Source of the DNA: Enterococcus caccae ATCC BAA-1240
Lineage (GTDB): Bacteria > Bacillota > Bacilli > Lactobacillales > Enterococcaceae
NCBI RefSeq assembly: GCF_000407145.1
Contig: NZ_KE136472.1
Location: 973,658-1,037,657 of the forward strand
DNA length: 64,000 nucleotides
Direction of reading: 5' to 3'
Every line of letters starts with the position of its first letter. Position 1 is the first letter of the stretch. The position numbers and the translations under genes were made by a program. Shown piece by piece: positions 9,404-19,340 of the stretch. The notes under the pieces were generated by a model. That model saw only the letters and a list, made by a program, of their open reading frames with translations. It did not search any database and had not been told where the DNA came from.

Positions 9404-10729
9404 ATGTCTACTTCAGTAACAGTTATTGGAGCCGGCTTAGCCGGCAGCGAAGCCGCTTGGCAAGTCGCACAAGCAGGCGTAGCTGTAACACTTTATGAAA
9501 TGCGCCCTGTAAAAAATACACCCGCACATCAAACGGAAAACTTTGCTGAGTTGGTTTGTTCAAACTCTTTAAGAGGGAATAACTTAACGAATGCAGTAGG
9601 TGTTCTAAAAGAAGAAATGCGTCGTTTAGACTCGATTATTATTAATAGTGCTGACAAAACAGCTGTTCCCGCTGGTGGCGCATTAGCTGTAGATCGAGAT
9701 ACTTTCTCAAAAGAAATCACAGATAAAATTAGAACGCATCCTCTAATTACTGTAAAGAACGAAGAAATCACAGAAATACCAGATGGCATTGTCATTGTAG
9801 CAACAGGTCCTTTGACTTCCGAAGCTTTAGCAGATCAGATTAAAGAGTTTAATGGTTCTGAGGGGTTTTATTTTTATGATGCAGCTGCTCCAATCGTTGA
9901 TAAAGCAACTATCGATATGGATAAAGTTTATTTGAAATCTCGCTACAATAAAGGCGAAGCAGCTTACTTAAACTGCCCAATGACAGAAGAAGAGTTCAAT
10001 GCATTTTATGAAGCCTTGATTTCTGCTGAAGTCGTACCCTTAAAAACATTTGAAAAAGAAAAATTCTTTGAAGGTTGCATGCCGATCGAAGTAATGGCTA
10101 AGCGTGGCATTAAAACAATGTTATTTGGTCCTTTAAAACCTGTCGGGCTAGAAGATCCTAAAACAGGTAAACGTCCATATGCGGTTATTCAATTACGACA
10201 AGATAACGCAGCTGCTTCCTTGTACAATCTTGTTGGTTTCCAAACTCATTTAAAATGGGGGGAACAAAAACGTGTGTTCCAAATGATTCCTGGTTTAGAA
10301 AATGCTGAGTTTGTCCGTTATGGTGTTATGCATCGTAACAGTTTTATGAACTCTCCTGAATTATTAAAACCAACCTATCAGTCTCAAAAACGCGAAAACT
10401 TATTTTTTGCTGGACAAATGACTGGTGTTGAAGGATATGTAGAAAGTGCGGCTAGTGGGTTATTAGCTGGTATTAACGCGGCACGACTAGCAAAAGAAGA
10501 GGAGCTTGTTGTCTTCCCAAGAGAAACAACATTAGGAAGCATGGCGTATTATATTACGCATGCCGAAGGAAAACATTTCCAACCAATGAACGCTAATTTC
10601 GGACTTTTTCCTGAATTACCAGAAAGAATCCGCGATAAAAAGGAACGCTATGAGGCGATCGCAGACAGAGCGCTGACTACATTAGCTAAAGTAACAAAAG
10701 AAATGAATCTTGAAGTACAGGCAAAATAA
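9404..10729 (+). CDS. trmFO: tRNA m5U54 methyltransferase TrmFO (folate/FAD-dependent)
   Basis: Methylates U54 in the T-loop of tRNA using methylenetetrahydrofolate and FADH2. The N-terminal FAD-binding motif is [12 protein letters not shown] (residues 8-19), followed by the GidA-like blocks [15 protein letters not shown] and [11 protein letters not shown], and [20 protein letters not shown] near the C-terminus. At 441 aa it is full length; the larger MnmG (about 630 aa) is excluded by size. AGAGG lies 6 bases upstream. topA-trmFO-xerC-hslVU-codY is a conserved Bacilli order. Confidence 0.96.
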   Translation: MSTSVTVIGAGLAGSEAAWQVAQAGVAVTLYEMRPVKNTPAHQTENFAELVCSNSLRGNNLTNAVGVLKEEMRRLDSIIINSADKTAVPAGGALAVDRDTFSKEITDKIRTHPLITVKNEEITEIPDGIVIVATGPLTSEALADQIKEFNGSEGFYFYDAAAPIVDKATIDMDKVYLKSRYNKGEAAYLNCPMTEEEFNAFYEALISAEVVPLKTFEKEKFFEGCMPIEVMAKRGIKTMLFGPLKPVGLEDPKTGKRPYAVIQLRQDNAAASLYNLVGFQTHLKWGEQKRVFQMIPGLENAEFVRYGVMHRNSFMNSPELLKPTYQSQKRENLFFAGQMTGVEGYVESAASGLLAGINAARLAKEEELVVFPRETTLGSMAYYITHAEGKHFQPMNANFGLFPELPERIRDKKERYEAIADRALTTLAKVTKEMNLEVQAK

Positions 10730-10781
10730 ACAGAAACCCAAAACAAACTACCCAAATTGTTTGTTTTGGGTTTCTGTTTTT
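10729..10781 (+). terminator. Strong terminator after trmFO
   Basis: A perfect 20-bp inverted repeat (10729-10748 with 10759-10778) followed by T residues. It isolates trmFO from xerC. Confidence 0.92.
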
Positions 10782-10953
10782 AAGTGACAACAAACAAAAA
10801 AATTAAATTACACTTATAATTTATGAGCATTTGAAGGGAAATATGAATAAATTGTTACCAAATTTGAAAATATTGATTAAATTCTGACAATTCGTTTGTT
10901 TTTTCAAAATGGTTATGCTAAAGTTACTTTGTAATTTATTGGAGGAAGCCTAT

Positions 10954-11853
10954 ATGCAAGAAAAAAACTGGTCAGAATTGTTTTTAAACTATCTGATCGT
11001 TGAACGCGGCTATTCTGAAAAAACCAAAATTGCTTATGAAGAAGATATTCTTAACTTTTTTGATTTTTTAAAGAATTCAGGAGAAGCTGATTATTTAAGT
11101 GTCGATCATTTAGATATTCGTACTTACTTAAGTTTTCTTTACGATAAAAATTATAGTCGAAATTCTATCAGCAGAAAAATTGCCAGTTTGCGATCTTTCT
11201 ATCAATTTTTACTTAAAAATGAAGTAATAAAAGAGAACCCTTTTTCATACGTACACATGAAAAAAAAACAACTCCGACTCCCGCGATTCTTTTATGAAAA
11301 GGAGATGGATGCGCTATTTGATAGCGCTAAAGGTTCCGCCCCTCTAGATTTAAGAAATCAAGCACTACTTGAAACGCTGTATGGGACTGGGATTCGAGTA
11401 AGTGAATGTTCCAATTTAACAGTACAGGCAATTGATTTTTCTACAAATGTATTGTTGATTCACGGAAAAGGCAATAAGGATCGCTATGTACCTTTTGGCT
11501 CCTTTGCACAAGATGCACTCAAAGAATATCTAGAAAATGGACGAGCAGTTTTGATGAATAAATATCACCGTGAGCATGCATTTGTCTTTGTTAACCATCA
11601 TGGTGAGCAGATTACGCCAACAGGAATTGAATATATTTTAAATCAACTAATTAAAAAAAGTACATTGAATAGCGATATCCACCCACACATGTTACGCCAT
11701 ACGTTTGCAACACATTTGTTGAATAATGGTGCTGATATGCGGACTGTTCAAGAATTATTAGGACACTCTGATTTATCTACTACACAAATTTATGCTCATG
11801 TAACAAAAGAAAGTTTACAAAAAAATTATCGAACATTCCATCCTCGTGCGTAA
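10954..11853 (+). CDS. xerC: Tyrosine recombinase XerC
   Basis: Site-specific recombinase that resolves chromosome dimers at dif. An N-terminal SAM-like core-binding domain (to about residue 95) is followed by the catalytic domain with Arg in GTGIRVSE, Lys in HGKGNKDRYVP, HMLRHTFATH (His/Arg) and GHSDLSTTQIYAHV, which supplies the final His and the nucleophilic Tyr. I chose ATG 10954 (299 aa) because GGAGG lies 8 bases upstream; the longer frame from 10909 adds a non-conserved extension. The position before hslVU-codY supports XerC rather than a phage integrase. Confidence 0.93.
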   Translation: MQEKNWSELFLNYLIVERGYSEKTKIAYEEDILNFFDFLKNSGEADYLSVDHLDIRTYLSFLYDKNYSRNSISRKIASLRSFYQFLLKNEVIKENPFSYVHMKKKQLRLPRFFYEKEMDALFDSAKGSAPLDLRNQALLETLYGTGIRVSECSNLTVQAIDFSTNVLLIHGKGNKDRYVPFGSFAQDALKEYLENGRAVLMNKYHREHAFVFVNHHGEQITPTGIEYILNQLIKKSTLNSDIHPHMLRHTFATHLLNNGADMRTVQELLGHSDLSTTQIYAHVTKESLQKNYRTFHPRA

Positions 11854-11868
11854 TAGATGGACGTTCAG

Positions 11869-11998
11869 CTAGCTATACAGGCTAGCCTCTCTGCAGAAGA
11901 TAAAACCTGTTTGCGGCTAGTGATGCCTCCTTCATGTTTTCCTATTTTTTGTTAAGATTGAGCTAGTTTGCACAGCTTTTAAATTAGGAGGAATTATA
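11869..11998 (+). promoter_or_regulatory. Structured leader upstream of hslV
   Basis: CTAGC-TAT-ACAGG (11869-11881) can pair with CCTGT-TTGCG-GCTAG (11906-11920) around a symmetric internal loop. The leader ends in AGCTTTTAAATTAGGAGGA, which is found again directly before codY. I do not recognise a known riboswitch class. Confidence 0.45.
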
Positions 11999-12547
11999 AT
12001 GGTCGAATCACAATTTCATTCAACAACGATTTGTGCTGTTGAAAAAGACGGTAAATTCGCAATGGCTGGTGACGGTCAAGTGACGATGGGCGAATCAGTG
12101 GTCATGAAAGGGACCGCAAAAAAAGTTCGTAGAATTTATAATGATGAAGTAGTTGTCGGATTTGCAGGAAGTGTTGCAGATGCGTTTACACTAGAAGAAA
12201 AGTTTGAAGGAAAATTAAATGAGTATAACGGTAACTTAACTCGAGCTGCTGTTGAATTAGCACAAGAATGGCGCACACAACAATCTATGCAAAAATTAGA
12301 AGCCATGCTGATCGTGATGAATTCAAAAGAAATGTTACTAGTCTCTGGAACAGGAGAAGTCATTACACCAGATGATGGAATTTTAGCGATTGGTTCTGGT
12401 GGTAATTTTGCTTTATCTGCAGCTCGAGCGATGAAACATTATGGAGACAAAGAAATGTCTGCTAAAGATATTGCGAAAAATGCGCTGAATATTGCAGCAG
12501 ATATCTGCGTTTTTACAAATCACAATATTATTGTAGAAGAATTATAA
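11999..12547 (+). CDS. hslV: ATP-dependent protease proteolytic subunit HslV (ClpQ)
   Basis: Proteasome-like peptidase that assembles as a double hexamer and degrades proteins unfolded by HslU. The N-terminal nucleophile region [13 protein letters not shown] is followed by [10 protein letters not shown] and the [14 protein letters not shown] block; 182 aa is normal. The mature protein probably starts at a Ser/Thr after removal of a few residues, as in B. subtilis ClpQ. AGGAGG lies 8 bases upstream, and hslU follows at once. Confidence 0.95.
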   Translation: MVESQFHSTTICAVEKDGKFAMAGDGQVTMGESVVMKGTAKKVRRIYNDEVVVGFAGSVADAFTLEEKFEGKLNEYNGNLTRAAVELAQEWRTQQSMQKLEAMLIVMNSKEMLLVSGTGEVITPDDGILAIGSGGNFALSAARAMKHYGDKEMSAKDIAKNALNIAADICVFTNHNIIVEEL

Positions 12548-12562
12548 GTGGAGGAAACGGCC

Positions 12563-13966
12563 TTGAACGAATTAAACAAAACACCAAGAGAAATCGTTAA
12601 AGAATTAGATGAATATATAATTGGACAAGAAACTGCTAAAAAATCAGTAGCCGTTGCGTTAAGAAATAGATATCGTCGCTTGCAGCTAGATGAAAAAATG
12701 CAACAAGATGTTACCCCGAAAAATATGCTGATGATTGGACCAACGGGTGTTGGTAAAACGGAAATTGCTAGACGTTTGGCAAAAATCGTCAATGCTCCGT
12801 TTATCAAAGTTGAAGCAACTAAATTTACAGAAGTAGGGTATGTAGGGCGCGATGTCGAATCAATGGTTCGAGATCTAGTTGAAAATGCCATTCAGATCGT
12901 TGAAAAACAACAATACAGTCGTGTCTACTCTCAAGCTTTAAAAAAAGCAAATAATCGTTTGGTAAAAGTACTTGTACCTGGTATCAAAAAAGAACAAAAG
13001 CAAACAACCAACAACCAATTTGAGCAAATGATGCAAATGTTTAACAATGCGCAACAACCTCAAGATACACAAGAGGAAATCACTGAAGAAATCAAAGTCA
13101 ATCGAAAAACAATCTTGGAGCAACTTGAAAAAGGAATCTTGAACAATCGTGAAGTGACGATTGAAATAGAGGAGCCTAAAAAAACAATGCCTGCAATGAA
13201 TACTGGTATGGAACAAATGGGGATCGACTTAAATGAAACGTTAGGAGCACTATCACCTAAGAAAAAAGTTGAGCGGACAGTCACTGTCAAAGAAGCCCAA
13301 GAATTGTTGGTAAAAGAAGAATCTGCCAAAATCGTTAAAGATGCCGATATTCATAGTGAAGCGATTCGTCTAGCAGAAAGCAGTGGGATTATTTTTATTG
13401 ACGAATTTGATAAGATCACTTCAAAAAGTCAACAAAATTCAGGAGAAGTTTCTCGTGAAGGTGTACAACGTGATATTTTGCCAATCGTAGAAGGCTCGCA
13501 AGTCAATACAAAATACGGACCGATTCAAACAGATCATATTTTATTTGTCGCATCGGGTGCCTTCCATCTATCCAAACCAAGTGATTTGATTCCTGAATTG
13601 CAAGGTCGTTTCCCGATTCGTGTGGAGCTAGATGATTTGACAGCGGAAGATTTTGTTCGAATTTTAACTGAACCCAACAATGCATTGATCAAGCAATATA
13701 TTGCTTTGATTGGTACAGAAAACGTCAACGTAATATTTACAAAAGAAGCCATTGAACGTATTGCCAACATTGCATTTGATGTCAATCGAGACACAGATAA
13801 CATAGGCGCCCGTCGTCTGCATACGATTTTAGAGCGTCTTTTAGAAGATTTATTATTTGAAGCACCAGACATGCAAATGGGAGAAATAACGATTACTGAA
13901 GCCTATGTCAATGAAAAACTAAACAGTATCGTTCAAAATGAAGATTTAAGCCGCTATATTCTGTAA
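12563..13966 (+). CDS. hslU: ATP-dependent protease ATPase subunit HslU (ClpY)
   Basis: AAA+ unfoldase partner of HslV. Walker A is GPTGVGKTE, Walker B is [10 protein letters not shown], and sensor/arginine motifs lie in the C-terminal block ending RYIL; the Gln-rich insertion between them is the family I-domain. I favour TTG 12563, since GGAGG (12550-12554) sits 8 bases upstream; GTG 12548, one base after the hslV stop, gives five more residues but overlaps that ribosome binding site. Confidence 0.94.
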   Translation: MNELNKTPREIVKELDEYIIGQETAKKSVAVALRNRYRRLQLDEKMQQDVTPKNMLMIGPTGVGKTEIARRLAKIVNAPFIKVEATKFTEVGYVGRDVESMVRDLVENAIQIVEKQQYSRVYSQALKKANNRLVKVLVPGIKKEQKQTTNNQFEQMMQMFNNAQQPQDTQEEITEEIKVNRKTILEQLEKGILNNREVTIEIEEPKKTMPAMNTGMEQMGIDLNETLGALSPKKKVERTVTVKEAQELLVKEESAKIVKDADIHSEAIRLAESSGIIFIDEFDKITSKSQQNSGEVSREGVQRDILPIVEGSQVNTKYGPIQTDHILFVASGAFHLSKPSDLIPELQGRFPIRVELDDLTAEDFVRILTEPNNALIKQYIALIGTENVNVIFTKEAIERIANIAFDVNRDTDNIGARRLHTILERLLEDLLFEAPDMQMGEITITEAYVNEKLNSIVQNEDLSRYIL

Positions 13967-14050
13967 TAGTATTAGGAAAATTATAAGTGACACAAGGACG
14001 ATGTTCGATTTTTTCACAAGATTAATTAACTTGTTCCATCTAGCTTCAAG

Positions 14051-14073
14051 GCTGAACAAACTCTTTCAGCTTT
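14051..14073 (+). terminator. Possible terminator between hslU and codY
   Basis: GCTGAA (14051-14056) pairs with TTCAGC (14065-14070) followed by four T residues. The stem is short, so this may be a partial terminator. Confidence 0.4.
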
Positions 14074-14101
14074 TATGTTATCCAACCTCGCGGGTTTGCT
14101 C

Positions 14102-14184
14102 CTCGGAAAACAGATAAAAATGCAGCGTGGCAAAAAAAGCCATTCTCCAGTTGTCCTGTTTTCTTGTCCGAGCAGGCAAGCCTG
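14102..14184 (+). promoter_or_regulatory. Large hairpin in the codY leader
   Basis: CTCGG-AAAACAG (14102-14113) pairs with CTGTTTT (14156-14162) and, after a 5-nt bulge, CCGAG (14168-14172). An inner hairpin TGGC/GCCA with an A7 loop is nested inside (14128-14142). CAGGC-AA-GCCTG (14173-14184) follows. The whole lies 29 bases before codY and matches no riboswitch I know. Confidence 0.45.
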
Positions 14185-14212
14185 CGTAGCTTTTAAATTA
14201 GGAGGAGTAAAA

Positions 14213-15004
14213 ATGACTACTTTATTAGAAAAAACTCGTCAAATCAATAAGCTTTTGCAACAGAAAAATACGTTTGATCAAAAAGCCGACTTGCCTTATG
14301 ATAAAATGGCAGTGATTTTAGGGGATGTTTTAGAGAGTAATGCGTATATTATTAGCAACAAAGGTGTTTTGTTGGGGTATAACGAAAAGTTGGATGTTAA
14401 TAATGCACGTGTAAAACATATGTTTGAAGAAAAACGTTTCCCGCAAAGTTACACAGATGCTGCGGACAATTTAATAAAAACTGAAGCAAACATTTCGATT
14501 ACCAGTGATTTAACAGCATTTCCTGTTGAACTACGTGAAAAATATCCTTTTGGATTAACAACGATTGTGCCTATGTTTGGTGCTGGTGAGCGTTTAGGAA
14601 CAATTATTTTAGCTAGAGTAGAACAATCTTTTGATGAGGAAGACTTAGTTTTAGCAGAATACAGCGCTACAGTTGTTGGAATGCAGATTTTATATCAACA
14701 ATCAAGAAATATCGAAGCCAGTGTTCGTAGTGCAACGGCCGTACAAATGGCAATCAATACATTGTCTTACAGTGAATTAAAAGCAGTACAAGCAATTTTC
14801 AAAGCTCTGGATGGAGAAGAAGGTAGATTGACAGCTTCTAGTATTGCCGATGAGATTGGCATAACTCGTTCAGTAATTGTGAATGCTTTAAGAAAATTAG
14901 AATCTGCTGGTATCATTGAATCAAGATCTTTAGGAATGAAAGGTACCTACCTAAAAGTCTTGAATAAGCAATTTATCAAAGAATTGGACAAAGACAATAA
15001 GTAG
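14213..15004 (+). CDS. codY: GTP/branched-chain amino acid-sensing global repressor CodY
   Basis: Represses nutrient-acquisition and biosynthesis genes when branched-chain amino acids and GTP are plentiful. It has an N-terminal GAF ligand domain (to about residue 155), with the conserved start MTTLLEKTRQINKLLQ, and a C-terminal winged helix including ASSIADEIGITRSVIVNAL. From ATG 14213, which has GGAGG 8 bases upstream, the product is 263 aa, close to other CodY proteins; the longer frame from 14075 reads through the leader hairpin and is not real. It is last of the conserved xerC-hslVU-codY cluster. Confidence 0.96.
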   Translation: MTTLLEKTRQINKLLQQKNTFDQKADLPYDKMAVILGDVLESNAYIISNKGVLLGYNEKLDVNNARVKHMFEEKRFPQSYTDAADNLIKTEANISITSDLTAFPVELREKYPFGLTTIVPMFGAGERLGTIILARVEQSFDEEDLVLAEYSATVVGMQILYQQSRNIEASVRSATAVQMAINTLSYSELKAVQAIFKALDGEEGRLTASSIADEIGITRSVIVNALRKLESAGIIESRSLGMKGTYLKVLNKQFIKELDKDNK

Positions 15005-15016
15005 GAGGCAGTGGAC

Positions 15017-15892
15017 ATGACTGTACAAATCGAAAATGAATTTCTGATTGCAACAATCGCAGAAGATGGTGCTGAATTAATCAGCTTAAAATCAAAAAAA
15101 AGCACTATTGAATACATTTGGCAAGGAGATCCTGCCTTTTGGGGACGTCATGCACCAGTTCTTTTTCCTGTAGTGGGTCGCTTAAAAAATGATTGTTATA
15201 CCTACCAAAACCAAACATATCCAATGGGCCAACATGGCTTTGCTCGAGATAGTCTCTTTGAAGTGGTCGAACATGGTGCTGAACTAGTTTCATTATCATT
15301 GAAAAGTAGTGATGAAACGAAAAAAGTTTATCCTTTTGATTTTGAATTGATTCTATCCTATATGTTAGAAGAAGATAACTTAGTCGTTCGATACCAAGTT
15401 GAAAATACGGGGAAAAATGATATGTATTTTTCAATTGGTGGACATCCAGCATTTAATGTTCCTTTAGAACAAGGTTTGACTTTCAATGATTACTATTTAA
15501 GTTTTTCACCAAAAAAATCTCGTACTCAAATTCCTTTAGCAGGACCATTTGCAGATTTCGAACATAAAACATTAGGCCAAACCAATACTAGCCTTGATAT
15601 TCGTCGGGGATTATTTGCAGAGGATGCTATTATTTTTGAAACTAAAGGAGCAAATACCTTTAAAATTGAAACGGATGAAGGCGAACACAGTATCAGTTTA
15701 AGCTATACTGATATGCCTTATGTAGGGATTTGGTCTCCATATCCTAAAGAGGCACCATTCGTCTGTATCGAACCATGGTGCGGTATAGCTGACGACGTAA
15801 ACGCCACAGGAAATCTTGTTGAGAAAAAAGGCATTAATAAGATAGCTGCATCAGCTATCTTTAAAACACAGTACACACTTACAGCAAGATAA
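15017..15892 (+). CDS. Aldose 1-epimerase family protein (LacX-like)
   Basis: Galactose-mutarotase-like fold. It shows the HAPVLFPVVGRLKND block, the Arg/His of the sugar pocket, FSIGGHPAFNVPL with the catalytic His, and a C-terminal region with VCIEPWCGIAD containing the catalytic Glu. The family interconverts anomers of hexoses or phosphohexoses; LacX-type members have no firmly known substrate. GGAGG lies 8 bases before ATG 15017, so I prefer this to the GTG at 15011. It starts 12 bases after codY and is closed by a strong terminator. Confidence 0.85.
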   Translation: MTVQIENEFLIATIAEDGAELISLKSKKSTIEYIWQGDPAFWGRHAPVLFPVVGRLKNDCYTYQNQTYPMGQHGFARDSLFEVVEHGAELVSLSLKSSDETKKVYPFDFELILSYMLEEDNLVVRYQVENTGKNDMYFSIGGHPAFNVPLEQGLTFNDYYLSFSPKKSRTQIPLAGPFADFEHKTLGQTNTSLDIRRGLFAEDAIIFETKGANTFKIETDEGEHSISLSYTDMPYVGIWSPYPKEAPFVCIEPWCGIADDVNATGNLVEKKGINKIAASAIFKTQYTLTAR

Positions 15893-15899
15893 GTCCAAA

Positions 15900-15947
15900 T
15901 AAAAACGAAGATATGAAGCTGTGTGACTTCACGTCTTCGTTTTTTTA
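15900..15947 (+). terminator. Terminator after the epimerase gene, possibly bidirectional
   Basis: AAAACGAAGATATGAAG pairs imperfectly with CTTCACGTCTTCGTTTT and is followed by T residues. It lies between converging genes, so it may also serve plsY. Confidence 0.8.
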
Positions 15948-15957
15948 ACTCTTCATT

Positions 15958-16584
15958 TTATTTTTTTGACCCTAATCCAAAAGGAACGCGACTTTCAGTT
16001 CCATCTTTGATGCGTTGAATATTCTCCTTATGGCGAATGAAAATAAAAATCGTCAGAGCAATCGCGATCAATGTCAACAACCAGTCAAATTGAGGTAAAA
16101 TACCGGGAATAGCAAATGGTAAAATAATGGTTGAAAGAGTAATCAAGACAGCACTGATCATACTGGTCAAACTTACCATGCTGGTAATGTATAACGTAAT
16201 AATAAAAATTAAGGCAGAATAAACAAAAAACGCTGGGTTGTAAGCCAAAATCATCCCTGCACTTGTCGCAACAGCTTTTCCTCCTTTAAAATTTGCAAAC
16301 ACTGGAAATGTATGACCTAAAACAGCAGCAACACCAAATACTAACGGATTGACATCTAAAGAAAATAATAATGGTAAACTAGTCGCTAATGTACCTTTTA
16401 AAATATCCATTAACAACACCGTTATACCCGCTTTTTTCCCCAACACTCTAAACGTATTTGTCGTTCCTGTATTACCGCTACCAAATTGACGCAGATCTTT
16501 TTTGAAAAACAGTTTCCCCACCCAAACACCTGAAGGAATGGACCCTAATAAATAGGCGATAATCAATAGCACGAAAAATTTCAT
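15958..16584 (-). CDS. plsY: Acyl-phosphate:glycerol-3-phosphate acyltransferase PlsY
   Basis: Integral membrane enzyme that makes lysophosphatidic acid from acyl phosphate, the first step of phospholipid synthesis in Gram-positives. The conserved loops GSIPSGV (near residue 15), [16 protein letters not shown] and [20 protein letters not shown] are all present between five or so transmembrane helices; 208 aa is typical. AGAGG precedes the ATG by about 7 bases. The location next to parE-parC, transcribed away from them, is conserved in many Firmicutes. Confidence 0.95.
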   Translation of the reverse strand: MKFFVLLIIAYLLGSIPSGVWVGKLFFKKDLRQFGSGNTGTTNTFRVLGKKAGITVLLMDILKGTLATSLPLLFSLDVNPLVFGVAAVLGHTFPVFANFKGGKAVATSAGMILAYNPAFFVYSALIFIITLYITSMVSLTSMISAVLITLSTIILPFAIPGILPQFDWLLTLIAIALTIFIFIRHKENIQRIKDGTESRVPFGLGSKK

Positions 16585-16700
16585 TGCGCAACCTCTTTCT
16601 GTTCAAACTAGCATTTATTTTATCATGAATAGAAACAGCTAACAATAATTAAATATTCGTTGTATAATGAAAATAAGAGAAATGAGAGAGGATGAACAAA

Positions 16701-17126
16701 ATGCCTATCGAAAACCCATCACAAGAAGAAATTTTTGACTACTTAAAACAAGCAGAAAGGATTGCAGTCGTTGGTTTGAGCGCGAAAGAAGACCGGACAA
16801 GCTATAAAATAGCCAAACTATTACAAGAATATGGGTACAAAATCATTCCTGTAAATCCCGTATTAGCTGGCCAAACAATCTTAGGTGAAAAAGTTTACGA
16901 AACATTACAAGATGTCCCTGGACAAATCGATATTGTAGATATTTTCCGTCGAAGCGAATTTTTACCAGAGGTTGCTCATGATTTTTTGGAAACAAATGCA
17001 AAAGTTTTCTGGGCTCAATTAGGGCTGGAAAGTCAAGAAGCTGCAGAATTGTTGAAAAACGCAGGAAGAAATGCTATTATAATGAATCGTTGCATTAAAA
17101 TTGAATTAGCAAAAATGCCGAAATAG
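16701..17126 (+). CDS. CoA-binding domain protein (YccU-like)
   Basis: A single Rossmann-type CoA-binding domain of about 141 aa, with AVVGLSAKEDRTSYKIAK, the PVNP block and VDIVDIFRRSEFLPE. The family is widespread and its function is not settled. ATG 16701 has GAGAGAGG 9 bases upstream; an in-frame ATG at 16692 abuts that ribosome binding site. A TATAAT at 16663-16668 could be its -10. Confidence 0.85.
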   Translation: MPIENPSQEEIFDYLKQAERIAVVGLSAKEDRTSYKIAKLLQEYGYKIIPVNPVLAGQTILGEKVYETLQDVPGQIDIVDIFRRSEFLPEVAHDFLETNAKVFWAQLGLESQEAAELLKNAGRNAIIMNRCIKIELAKMPK

Positions 17127-17141
17127 ATGCAAAATAATTTT

Positions 17142-17179
17142 AAGAAAGAGTTACCGAATAGGAAAGCTCTTTTTTTTTG
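17142..17179 (+). terminator. Terminator before parE
   Basis: AAAGAG...CTCTTT hairpin followed by a run of eight or more T residues after the CoA-binding gene. Confidence 0.6.
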
Positions 17180-17197
17180 AGAGCTTTTAGAGTATTA

Positions 17198-17227
17198 TTG
17201 TAATGATGTGGCGAAAAGCCCTATAAT
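17198..17227 (+). promoter_or_regulatory. Promoter for parE-parC
   Basis: TTGTAA (17198-17203), an 18-bp spacer and TATAAT (17222-17227), 22 bases upstream of the parE start. Confidence 0.7.
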
Positions 17228-17237
17228 TCAAGTATAA

Positions 17238-19328
<2,091 letters not shown>

Positions 19329-19340
19329 GGAGTGACAAAT

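Noticed and set aside
14075-14212. 46-residue N-terminal extension of codY
   Set aside because: The extension reads through the leader hairpins; CodY proteins begin at the MTTLLEKTRQ site.
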